Both the position numbers and the translations under genes were made by a program. This document shows, piece after piece, positions 1 to 5,160 of a stretch of DNA of 5,160 nucleotides. Below the pieces are notes generated by a model. The model was given only the letters and a program-made list of their open reading frames with translations, did not search any database and had not been told where the DNA came from. The stretch spans positions 1 through 5,160 of the forward strand of contig JANQOH010000223.1 in NCBI GenBank assembly GCA_028289725.1, written 5' to 3'. Each line of letters starts with the position of its first letter. Position 1 is the first letter of the stretch. The DNA comes from Alphaproteobacteria bacterium (GTDB lineage Bacteria > Pseudomonadota > Alphaproteobacteria > UBA7887).

Positions 1-818
1 ATCAAAATCATGTGGAACATCTTTGGCCCTGGAACGGGCCCCGCCGCATTGTACTGCGCGATCAAGCCGCACAAGGCGATGCGGGCGTTTTGGTTGACCA
101 ATGCAAGACTCGCATCGAGCAAACCGCCGCCAACATTTTCGAACACCACGTCGATGCCGTCCGCGCAGTGTTTAGCGAGCGCCGACGGCACGTCCTCGGC
201 GCGATAGTCGATGGCGGCGTCGAAGCCAAGATCGTCCGTGATCCAGCCGCATTTCTCGGGCCCACCGGCAATGCCAACGACGCGGCAGCCTTTGATCTTG
301 GCGATTTGGCCGACGATCGAGCCGACTGCGCCGGCTGCGGCGGTCACCACGACGGTCTCGCCCGGCTGGGGGTCGCAAACGTCGAGCAGGCCGAAATAGG
401 CGGTGCAGCCGATCGCGCCGAGCGCCGCCATGTAGGCGAGTAATGGCGTGTCATCGTCCGGCAATTTGGCGCGCAGGCCCGCCGCGTCGACCGCCGCATA
501 ATCCTGCCAGCCCCAAAACCCCTGAACGAGATCGCCGGGGGCCAGACCCTCGGCACGCGACTCCTCCACCACACCAATGGTGCCGCCGCGCATCACGTCA
601 CCGACCGCGACCGGCTCCATATATTGCTCCATCTCGCTCATCCAAATCCGCTGGGTGGGATCGAGCGAGAGGTAGATTGTGCGCACCAACGCCTGCCCAT
701 CGGCGATATCCGGGACCGCCGCTTCTTCCCATTCGAAATGTTCGGCGCCTGCCGCGCTTTCCTGGTCCGGCCGAGCGGCAAGCCGCCATTGCCGGTTCAC
801 CCGATTGGCCCGTGTCAC
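1..818 (-). CDS. NADP-dependent oxidoreductase, CurA/prostaglandin-reductase-like MDR family (C-terminus off window)
   Basis: Translation from a GTG at 818 gives 272 residues that are still open at the left edge. Family members are usually about 335-345 residues, so roughly the last 65 are missing. The N-terminus (NRQWRLAARP, residues 8-17) is the typical opening of this family. YLSLDP (49-54) and RGGTIGVV (77-84) belong to the GroES-like domain. The stretch TAYFGLL (139-145), then PGETVVV (152-158) and AAAGAVGS (160-167), is the hallmark NADPH-binding glycine-rich loop of the Rossmann domain. It is followed by KGCRVVGIAGG (176-186) and GLIAQYNA near the end. No zinc-ligand pattern is seen, as expected for this cytosolic NADPH-dependent double-bond reductase group (curcumin reductase CurA, leukotriene/prostaglandin reductases). 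The true substrate, probably an alpha,beta-unsaturated carbonyl, cannot be read from sequence. GTG is preferred over the internal ATG codons because it retains the conserved N-terminus and has a GGAG site 8 nt upstream. It is transcribed divergently from the solute-binding protein gene. Confidence 0.93.
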   Translation of the reverse strand, partial: MTRANRVNRQWRLAARPDQESAAGAEHFEWEEAAVPDIADGQALVRTIYLSLDPTQRIWMSEMEQYMEPVAVGDVMRGGTIGVVEESRAEGLAPGDLVQGFWGWQDYAAVDAAGLRAKLPDDDTPLLAYMAALGAIGCTAYFGLLDVCDPQPGETVVVTAAAGAVGSIVGQIAKIKGCRVVGIAGGPEKCGWITDDLGFDAAIDYRAEDVPSALAKHCADGIDVVFENVGGGLLDASLALVNQNARIALCGLIAQYNAAGPVPGPKMFHMIL

Positions 819-826
819 GGTTCGCT

Positions 827-831
827 CTCCC
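827..831 (-). promoter_or_regulatory. Ribosome binding site for the oxidoreductase
   Basis: On the minus strand GGGAG lies 8 nt before the GTG at 818, inside a purine-rich run (AAAGGGAGAG). It supports the non-ATG start, which also matches the conserved family N-terminus. Confidence 0.7.
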
Positions 832-1017
832 TTTCGGTTTCAACGGTCGGCACCTCCCGTCAAAGACCAGCCTCCTCCCAACCGTGTCAATGCTCGAAAG
901 AGGGCGGCGGCCAACAATTCCGTGGGCGGTGCCCGTCGATCGCGTTACGCTGCCGCAAAAGATTACTGCGTCCGTGCCAGGTGCGCGTTCAGTGATCACC
1001 GGCACGCGCGCCGAAAC

Positions 1018-1024
1018 AGGAGGT
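1018..1024 (+). promoter_or_regulatory. Ribosome binding site for the solute-binding protein
   Basis: AGGAGGT, essentially the full anti-16S complement, lies 5 nt before the ATG at 1030. It fixes the start there even though the reading frame stays open far upstream, to about 679. The ATG also places the twin-arginine signal at the N-terminus. Confidence 0.9.
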
Positions 1025-1029
1025 GCGCC

Positions 1030-2382
1030 ATGGCGTCGTCGAGACTCTCACGCCGGAAATTTATTCGGAACACCGCGGCTGCGACCGCCGTTGCGAGCGT
1101 GGCGCCTTACATCAAGGCCGGACACTCCGCCGGCTCACTTGCCGTTGGGCTTTGGGATCACTGGGTGCCGGGCGTCAACGACGTGATGGAACAGATCTGC
1201 GTCGAATGGGGCGCGGCGAACAATGTCGAGGTCAAGGTCGATTTCATCACGTCGATCGGCAACAAGCTGCTGCTGACCGCACAAGCCGAGGCGCGCGCCG
1301 AAACCGGCCACGACGTCTATTGTCTGCCAATCTGGTTCCCGTCGATCTTCCGCAACAAATTGGTTGAGGTCGATGACCTGATTGCTGAAGTCCGAAGCCG
1401 GTATGGCGAATTTTTGCCCTCGGTCGAATTCTTGGCGCATTTGGACGGGGTTTGGCGCGGCGTGCCGGCGCCGTCAGGCTCGCCGAACCTTGGCATGGTC
1501 TCCCGGCTGGATCTCTATCAGCAGCACGCGGGCATCGATCTGCGCGCGATGTTCCCGGCCGGGCCGGACCGGGACCAAGCGCTGGTCGATAGCTGGACGT
1601 ATGACAATTTCCTGTCCGCCTCCGGCGCGCTGTTCGAGGCCGACGTGCCGTTCGGCGCGCCGATCGCGCCGGTGCCCGATGCCACCAACTGGGTCGCGCC
1701 GGTCTTCGCCGCGTTCGGCGCCGACTTGATCAGCCCCGACGGAGACATTGTCGTCGATTCCGACGCGACACGGGAGGTGCTCGACTACATGGCACGCCTC
1801 ACCAGCGTCATGGACCAAAGCGTTTATGCGTGGGACGACGCCGGCAACAATCGCTGGCTCATCTCAGGGCGTGGCGCGTCGATCGTCAATCCGCCGAGCG
1901 CGTGGGCGGTGGCGCGCCGCGACAACCCGGAGGTCGCCGAGCAACTTTGGCACCACGACATGCCGCGCGGCCCGAACGGCCGCTTCCGCGCCAACGCGCC
2001 GTTCTTCTGGGGCATCTGGGATTTCTCGGACAATATTCCGGCGGCCAAGGATTTCCTGATCGCCATGTCGGACATCGCGGTGGTCGACAAAATGACCCGC
2101 GCTTCGCAAGGCTACGACCTACCTCTGGTCAAATCCTTCTACGAGGACAATGACACCTGGACCAGCGCCGGCCCGCCCGAAGGCGTGCTGTACAATTACC
2201 CGGTCCGCGGCGATGAAATCCTAATCGCGGCAGGCTATCCCGCGATGCCGGAGTTCGCCTCCTCGATCGCAACCCAAGGCGTCTACCCCAACCTGGTCGC
2301 CCGCTACACACAAGGCGGCGACTCGATGGACGACGTCATCGGCTGGGCCGAAAACGAACTCGAAGGCCTGATGCGGGGGTAA
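1030..2382 (+). CDS. ABC transporter extracellular solute-binding protein (family 1), Tat-exported
   Basis: This 450-residue protein should bind a small solute, probably a sugar or related compound, in the periplasm and hand it to an ABC permease. The N-terminus carries a twin-arginine signal: SRRKFIR at residues 7-13 matches the S/T-R-R-x-F-x-K pattern, followed by an Ala-rich hydrophobic stretch to about residue 30, with cleavage probably near residues 30-35. The mature part opens with GLWDHWVPGVND (40-51), the first beta strand and loop typical of a subset of family 1 binding proteins. NLGMVSRLDLYQQHAGIDL (153-171) is the usual lobe-crossing segment. The aromatic cluster FFWGIWDF (325-332) before helix AAKDFLIAMSD resembles the ligand-site and hinge part of the C-lobe. 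Length is normal for the family. No permease or ATPase gene follows; the next gene, 49 bp downstream, encodes a lipoprotein. The ligand is not predictable from sequence alone. Confidence 0.92.
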   Translation: MASSRLSRRKFIRNTAAATAVASVAPYIKAGHSAGSLAVGLWDHWVPGVNDVMEQICVEWGAANNVEVKVDFITSIGNKLLLTAQAEARAETGHDVYCLPIWFPSIFRNKLVEVDDLIAEVRSRYGEFLPSVEFLAHLDGVWRGVPAPSGSPNLGMVSRLDLYQQHAGIDLRAMFPAGPDRDQALVDSWTYDNFLSASGALFEADVPFGAPIAPVPDATNWVAPVFAAFGADLISPDGDIVVDSDATREVLDYMARLTSVMDQSVYAWDDAGNNRWLISGRGASIVNPPSAWAVARRDNPEVAEQLWHHDMPRGPNGRFRANAPFFWGIWDFSDNIPAAKDFLIAMSDIAVVDKMTRASQGYDLPLVKSFYEDNDTWTSAGPPEGVLYNYPVRGDEILIAAGYPAMPEFASSIATQGVYPNLVARYTQGGDSMDDVIGWAENELEGLMRG

Positions 2383-2420
2383 GCAGCGGCTGCTCCAACC
2401 GGATCGATCGATACCTCAAA

Positions 2421-2425
2421 AAGGA
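2421..2425 (+). promoter_or_regulatory. Ribosome binding site for the propeller lipoprotein
   Basis: AAGGA lies 6 nt before the ATG at 2432. It supports this start over internal TTG codons (such as the Leu-19 codon) that would shorten the rather long signal peptide. Confidence 0.7.
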
Positions 2426-2431
2426 CGAAAA

Positions 2432-3772
2432 ATGCGCTGGAAATTTAGGGCACTAACTTTTGTCGCGCGGCACCTAAATCTATGGTTGCCGCGCCCAGTG
2501 GTCTTGCTCGGATTTTCGGTTGTCCTAACCGCATGCGTTGGCGAGCTGCGCGAGTATCGCGGGCAGCCCTATGCGGGCAAAGAGTATCCGGACGGCTACG
2601 ACCTGCACATCAACCGACCGTCGCTGTCCTTCGACGGCCGCTACATGGTCTTCGATTTCTTTAATCTAGAAGAGGGCGGGGTCCGCAGCCAGTATCATCT
2701 CGGCGTTTATGATTTCGAAACCCAGACCGTCGAGATCATTCGGCCGAAAGACACGCGTCTCGAATGGTTCGCCGCCAGTTACTCGCCGGACGGAAACTTC
2801 TTGGTGCTGATCCAGTTCTGCTGGCGCCCCGATTGCCCGCCCGAGGCGCTCGGCCACAATATCGCAATGCTCTATCTGCCTGACCGGCGCGTCCGAATGC
2901 TGACCGATGGCCGCAAGAAGGTCCTCAATTTCGATCCTAGTTGGCTTGGGGAATCTAGCAGGCCTGAATTCGTGGAAACCTTCATTATTCCTAAATCGCC
3001 GATCATCGTGGATGAGCCCGGCGATGCAGCGGTCTACTACTTGGGCGGCAATCGGCATTGGAGCGTGCCGGACACGAGCACGCCGGACACGAGCGTGCCT
3101 TTTGCGTCCGCTGAGGCAGGCGCAGAGTGGTTTAGATATACGCTGCGCAGGATCGACCTGGAAACGGGCAATGATGAAATGGCCCTCACCCGTCAATCCG
3201 GAATTCTAACCATTGAGGAAACCCTCCCGCTTTCCGTGGCGTACCTAGGTAGAGGCAAAATCGCCTTCAATGGCGGCAGCGCCGCGCAAGGGCCCAAAAC
3301 GGCTACCTTTCAAAGAGCAGACGTCACCGGCTTCATTTACGACCGACCGGCCGACGACGTGACAGCCATCGTTCCAAATGCCCTCTCTTCCGCTTCCGCT
3401 AAGACTTTCCGCATGCATTCGCTGACGGGATCCCCGACGACCGGCGCCGTCGCGTTCTTCGACTGGGGTTCGCACCCGGTAGATGAACTTCCGCCCGGAA
3501 GTCGCCATCGGGCCCAGGTCGTGTTTTTGTGGCGCGACGGTGAAGTGACCGAACTGTTCAATATCTGGGGCAAAAGGAAAGTTCCGTCATTGCACAGCAT
3601 CGCGATGTCGGGCGACGGGGCGTATGTCGTTGCGCTGGCAAAGAGCGATTTCGAAACGGTTTGGCGAAAGCACATGTCCGGCCCGGTCGAGGAATTTCCG
3701 CTGCGGTCGGTCCTGTTGGCCGAAATCCGCCGGGGCCTCGCCACCATCGACCCTGCTGCCGCAGAAGAGTAG
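2432..3772 (+). CDS. Predicted lipoprotein with TolB/PD40-like beta-propeller repeats
   Basis: A 446-residue protein of unknown specific function. Residues 1-34 form a signal peptide (basic n-region, then hydrophobic VVLLGFSVVLTA). It ends in the lipobox L-T-A-C with Cys-35 as the predicted lipidated residue, so the mature protein should be membrane-anchored and face the periplasm. The body shows repeated propeller-type motifs resembling PxxSPDGxxxxF: PSLSFDGRYMVF (63-74), ASYSPDGNFLVL (115-126) and IAMSGDGAYVVAL (391-403). Between them are strand-like segments such as GVYDFETQTVEII and IAMLYLPDRRVRMLTDG, which read like 'value then tag' blades of TolB or dipeptidyl-peptidase N-domains. No C-terminal peptidase motif is visible, so an enzyme is unlikely. 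Cys-130 and Cys-135 could form a disulfide. It lies 49 bp behind the solute-binding protein gene with its own ribosome binding site, so cotranscription is plausible. The propeller assignment is motif-level inference; the export signal is stronger. Confidence 0.75.
   Translation: MRWKFRALTFVARHLNLWLPRPVVLLGFSVVLTACVGELREYRGQPYAGKEYPDGYDLHINRPSLSFDGRYMVFDFFNLEEGGVRSQYHLGVYDFETQTVEIIRPKDTRLEWFAASYSPDGNFLVLIQFCWRPDCPPEALGHNIAMLYLPDRRVRMLTDGRKKVLNFDPSWLGESSRPEFVETFIIPKSPIIVDEPGDAAVYYLGGNRHWSVPDTSTPDTSVPFASAEAGAEWFRYTLRRIDLETGNDEMALTRQSGILTIEETLPLSVAYLGRGKIAFNGGSAAQGPKTATFQRADVTGFIYDRPADDVTAIVPNALSSASAKTFRMHSLTGSPTTGAVAFFDWGSHPVDELPPGSRHRAQVVFLWRDGEVTELFNIWGKRKVPSLHSIAMSGDGAYVVALAKSDFETVWRKHMSGPVEEFPLRSVLLAEIRRGLATIDPAAAEE
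3067..3096 (+). repeat. Two-copy 15-bp tandem repeat inside the propeller lipoprotein gene
   Basis: Two adjacent 15-bp units (3067-3081 and 3082-3096) share their first 13 bases (GCCGGACACGAGC) and differ in the last two. They encode consecutive PDTST and PDTSV. This keeps the reading frame and probably lengthens a surface loop between blades. Confidence 0.75.
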
Positions 3773-3847
3773 CGGCGCGTAGGTTAGGTCATAATTATCC
3801 CGCAGATCCCACGCAGGTGAGCATTCAGGACAGCTTCACTGTGTGCA

Positions 3848-3852
3848 AAGGA
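3848..3852 (+). promoter_or_regulatory. Candidate ribosome binding site for the small lipoprotein gene
   Basis: AAGGA lies 10 nt before the ATG at 3863, a long but tolerable spacing. The gap is filled mainly by a run of A that continues into the start codon (nine A, 3855-3863). It favours the ATG at 3863, although a GTG at 3938 gives a more canonical lipoprotein signal peptide. Confidence 0.45.
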
Positions 3853-3862
3853 ACAAAAAAAA

Positions 3863-4444
3863 ATGGCGCTGGCGTATTTTCAACGGACCTACTCGCGGCA
3901 CCAAGAACCATGCCGCCATCATTCTTGGGCGACCAGTGTGCGACGAGCCCTTTGGAGCATATTCGTCGTAATATTGCTCACTTGCTCAATTGGATGTTCG
4001 TCGAAGCCAAACCCCGTCTTAATGAAAATCTATTCGAGCCACCTTGGCACGGGAATTCGGCCGGCCGCGGTGGTTTCAGACCAGTTTCCAGAAGCAGATA
4101 GGCAGATATACAGGGAACAAAGAAACAAAGAATTGAATGACGCGAATATCGAGCTAGAGAGATATTATAGATCCATATTGGATACCGAGAAAAATGATAA
4201 AGATAGATTCTATGAAATATTGAGGAAGGATGATTTTGAGTGCGCAAATTACATAGATTTATCGATATGTAAGATGATATTTCCGCGCTGGGGTTACTCT
4301 TTGTTTCTTGATCCCCCAGAAGACATAGAAAACGCGACGTCCACTGAATTTATTATTGAATTCATCACCCAAGACGAAATCGTCATGAGTTTAAAAACTT
4401 ATGTATTTGATTTGGCGATTAGGAATGGCGAGATTTCTCCCTGA
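3863..4444 (+). CDS. Small predicted lipoprotein of unknown function, AT-rich
   Basis: I do not recognise this 193-residue protein. A hydrophobic segment, ALWSIFVVILLTCSIG (29-44), preceded by Arg-Arg (27-28) and followed by Cys-45, fits a lipoprotein signal. The -3 residue is Ser rather than the usual Leu, so the lipobox is imperfect. From the ATG at 3863 the n-region is unusually long. Starting at the in-frame GTG at 3938 would give an ordinary 19-residue signal before the Cys, but with no clear ribosome binding site. After a short linker, residues 77-124 are strongly charged and probably helical (for example EADRQIYREQRNKELNDAN). Two cysteines (127, 136) follow, then a mixed C-terminal part with aromatic and Ile-rich strands. 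GC is about 37% by hand count over 4081-4440, far below the neighbours, which suggests recent acquisition. It follows the propeller lipoprotein by 90 bp on the same strand and ends with TGA, converging on the lyase gene. Confidence 0.65.
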   Translation: MALAYFQRTYSRHQEPCRHHSWATSVRRALWSIFVVILLTCSIGCSSKPNPVLMKIYSSHLGTGIRPAAVVSDQFPEADRQIYREQRNKELNDANIELERYYRSILDTEKNDKDRFYEILRKDDFECANYIDLSICKMIFPRWGYSLFLDPPEDIENATSTEFIIEFITQDEIVMSLKTYVFDLAIRNGEISP

Positions 4445-4480
4445 CAGGCGAGATATTGCCTCTTTCAAGAAGTACGGGAT

Positions 4481-4514
4481 TGTTGCTCCTATCAGCAAGC
4501 AAATTTCTGTTTTT
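4481..4514 (+). terminator. Weak candidate rho-independent terminator between convergent genes
   Basis: A 5-bp stem, TTGCT (4483-4487) with AGCAA (4494-4498), encloses a 6-nt loop. It can be extended by TG (4481-4482) with CA (4500-4501) across one bulged base, and is followed by a T-rich stretch to 4514. The stem is short and AT-rich, so it may be only a weak terminator for the small lipoprotein gene. No better hairpin is seen in the 75 bp between the convergent stop codons. Confidence 0.25.
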
Positions 4515-4519
4515 CCGCT

Positions 4520-5068
4520 TCACGCGACGCCGAGGGCTTTGGCGCGGGCGTAGGTGCGTTTGGCGCTGAGATAGCCGGGGACTTCGACGAGGTCGCCCTC
4601 GACCAGCGCGCGCGGTTCGCCCTTGGCGCGGGCGGTTTCGAAGGCTTCGATGATGCGTTTGGCGAGCGCGATTTCGTCGGCGCTCGGGGTCAGAACGGCG
4701 TTGATTGCGGCGACATGATCGGGCTGCACCGCGCTCTTGGCTTGGTAGCCGAGGCACTTGGCGCGTTTGGTGTCGGCGACCACGCCTTCAACATCGTCCC
4801 ACGTGTACGGCATGTCGATCGGCATCACGCCGGCCGCGCGGCATTCGAGCAAAAATCTCTGGCGCGGATAGTCAAGTTCGATGCCGTCGCGGCCCCGCTC
4901 CGCCTGCAGGTCCTTCGCCAAGTCCTCGGAGGCGAGAAGCGCCGCTTCGATCCGCGGGCTGGCGGTGAAGATTTCCGCCGCGCGCACCAGGCCATAAGAC
5001 GTTTCGATGTTGGGCACCAGTTTGGTGGTCCCGACGGGAATACCGTGCAGCGTTTCGTGCGCGGCGAC
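4520..5068 (-). CDS. CitE-like / HpcH-HpaI family CoA-ester lyase, C-terminal part only
   Basis: The recognisable part is 182 residues ending at TGA (4520-4522); full-length relatives are about 280-320 residues, so the N-terminal barrel half is missing. The sequence starts abruptly at VAAHETLHGIPVGTTKLVPN, followed by IETSYGLVRAAEI (21-33), SEDLAKDL (47-54), GVMPIDMPY (80-88), LGYQAKSAVQP (106-116) and a C-terminal helical tail with VEGDLVEVPGYLSAKR. This order matches the CitE-like family, cytosolic Mg-dependent enzymes that cleave or form C-C bonds in malyl-, methylmalyl- or citramalyl-CoA and similar substrates. Glu-22 and Asp-49 sit in the two motifs that supply the metal ligands in the family. 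The usual K-x-x-I-H-P motif reads K-S-A-V-Q-P here. Upstream of about 5068 the frame remains open but encodes unrelated residues, because the DNA there is a reversed copy of this same gene. The GTG at 5017 falls in the middle of a conserved motif and is not a credible start. Confidence 0.85.
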   Translation of the reverse strand, partial: VAAHETLHGIPVGTTKLVPNIETSYGLVRAAEIFTASPRIEAALLASEDLAKDLQAERGRDGIELDYPRQRFLLECRAAGVMPIDMPYTWDDVEGVVADTKRAKCLGYQAKSAVQPDHVAAINAVLTPSADEIALAKRIIEAFETARAKGEPRALVEGDLVEVPGYLSAKRTYARAKALGVA

Positions 5069-5160
5069 GGTATTCCCGTCGGGACCACCAAACTGGTGCC
5101 CAACATCGAAACGTCTTATGGCCTGGTGCGCGCGGCGGAAATCTTCACCGCCAGCCCGCG
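4953..5160. repeat. Perfect long inverted repeat: 94-bp arms with a 20-nt centre
   Basis: Positions 4953-5046 are the exact reverse complement of 5067-5160, checked base by base with no mismatch. The central 20 nt (5047-5066) are essentially unpaired. The right arm runs to the last base of the window, so the true repeat may be longer. The left arm and centre are ordinary coding sequence of the lyase gene; the right arm is a reversed copy of the same codons. No transposase, flanking target duplication or terminal repeat is visible. The simplest explanations are a fold-back (template-switch) chimera from amplification, library preparation or assembly, or a real inverted duplication beginning near 5067. 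Confidence 0.97.
5069..5160 (+). pseudogene. Reversed partial copy of the lyase gene (plus-strand fragment)
   Basis: Read on the plus strand from 5069, this arm encodes GIPVGTTKLVPNIETSYG and onward to the TASP segment, identical in protein and DNA to residues 9-38 of the minus-strand lyase fragment. It has no start codon or ribosome binding site of its own and continues past the window edge. If the DNA is real, this would be a head-to-head duplicated gene fragment; if the hairpin is an artefact, this copy does not exist in the genome. Complete sequence identity argues for a very recent event or an artefact. Confidence 0.8.

Larger units (their letters stand above)
819..1029. promoter_or_regulatory. 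Divergent intergenic region, presumed promoters for both flanking genes
   Basis: These 211 bp separate two divergent genes, so both promoters should lie here. A perfect TTGACA occurs on the minus strand at 885-890, but no good -10 box sits at 16-18 bp from it, so no promoter is assigned. Near the plus-strand gene, an 8-bp palindrome GTGATCAC (992-999) is flanked by GC-rich near-complementary arms, 980-987 and 1005-1012, with one G-T mismatch and a one-base offset. This could be an operator, but GC-rich sequence readily makes such dyads by chance. Long reading frames cross this region on both strands but show no family resemblance and no ribosome binding site. Confidence 0.4.

Noticed and set aside
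862..890. Sigma-70 promoter for the oxidoreductase based on TTGACA (minus strand, 885-890)
   Set aside because: No acceptable -10 hexamer is found at 16-18 bp spacing, so the single perfect hexamer is not enough to call a promoter.
598..1005. Minus-strand 135-codon frame spanning the divergent intergenic region
   Set aside because: It overlaps the real oxidoreductase N-terminus in another frame, is Arg/Gly-rich in the way of GC-rich antisense frames, and has no family resemblance.
679..1029. Upstream extension of the solute-binding protein reading frame
   Set aside because: The frame is open from 679, but this part overlaps the divergent oxidoreductase gene, encodes no signal peptide, and a strong AGGAGGT plus Tat signal fix the start at 1030.
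443..1186. Plus-strand 247-codon frame
   Set aside because: Pro/Arg-rich shadow translation antisense to the oxidoreductase and running out of frame into the solute-binding protein gene.
2403..2412. ATCGATCGAT palindrome between the solute-binding protein and lipoprotein genes
   Set aside because: A short self-complementary dinucleotide-like run with no T-tract; too small to be a terminator and easily found by chance.
3661..4101. Plus-strand frame bridging the two lipoprotein genes
   Set aside because: It overlaps both genes out of frame, has no ribosome binding site, and shows no motif; not evidence for a fused or frameshifted product.
4419..4757. Arg-rich minus-strand frame resembling a basic nucleic-acid-binding protein
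   Set aside because: It is the alternative frame of the CitE-like lyase; the Arg richness comes from GC-rich codons read out of phase.
4953..5160. Hairpin as a transcription terminator, replicon telomere or integron-like attachment site
   Set aside because: The arms are conserved enzyme codons, no T-tract, resolvase, integrase or replication gene is nearby, and one arm is simply a reversed copy of the gene.

Overview
The window is GC-rich chromosomal DNA. A hand count of one line inside the first plus-strand gene gave about 72% GC. Strong Shine-Dalgarno sites, a twin-arginine-exported family 1 solute-binding protein, a CurA/PTGR-type NADP oxidoreductase and a CitE-like lyase together suggest a proteobacterium, most likely an alphaproteobacterium. 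This is inference from composition and gene style; there is no rRNA or other marker gene.

Layout from left to right: (1) 1-818, minus strand: the first 272 residues of a zinc-independent MDR-family NADP-dependent oxidoreductase, whose C-terminus lies off the left edge. (2) 819-1029: a divergent intergenic region with a ribosome binding site at each end. (3) 1030-2382, plus: an extracellular solute-binding protein with a Tat signal. (4) 2432-3772, plus: a predicted lipoprotein with TolB/PD40-like beta-propeller motifs, 49 bp downstream and probably cotranscribed. (5) 3863-4444, plus: a small, unrecognised predicted lipoprotein whose body is strikingly AT-rich (about 37% GC over 4081-4440). (6) 4520-5068, minus and convergent: the C-terminal 182 residues of a CitE/HpcH-HpaI family CoA-ester lyase. 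(7) 4953-5160: a perfect inverted repeat with 94-bp arms and a 20-nt centre, which cuts off the 5' part of the lyase gene and replaces it with a reversed copy of the gene's own interior.

Functionally the window looks like ordinary metabolic and transport accessory content: two soluble enzymes flanking three consecutive genes for exported proteins. The solute-binding protein has no permease or ATPase gene within the window. No mobile element, CRISPR array, RNA gene or recognisable defence or toxin system was seen. The two features most worth a second look are the long perfect hairpin at the right edge, which resembles a fold-back chimera or an inverted duplication more than a functional element, and the compositionally foreign lipoprotein gene.
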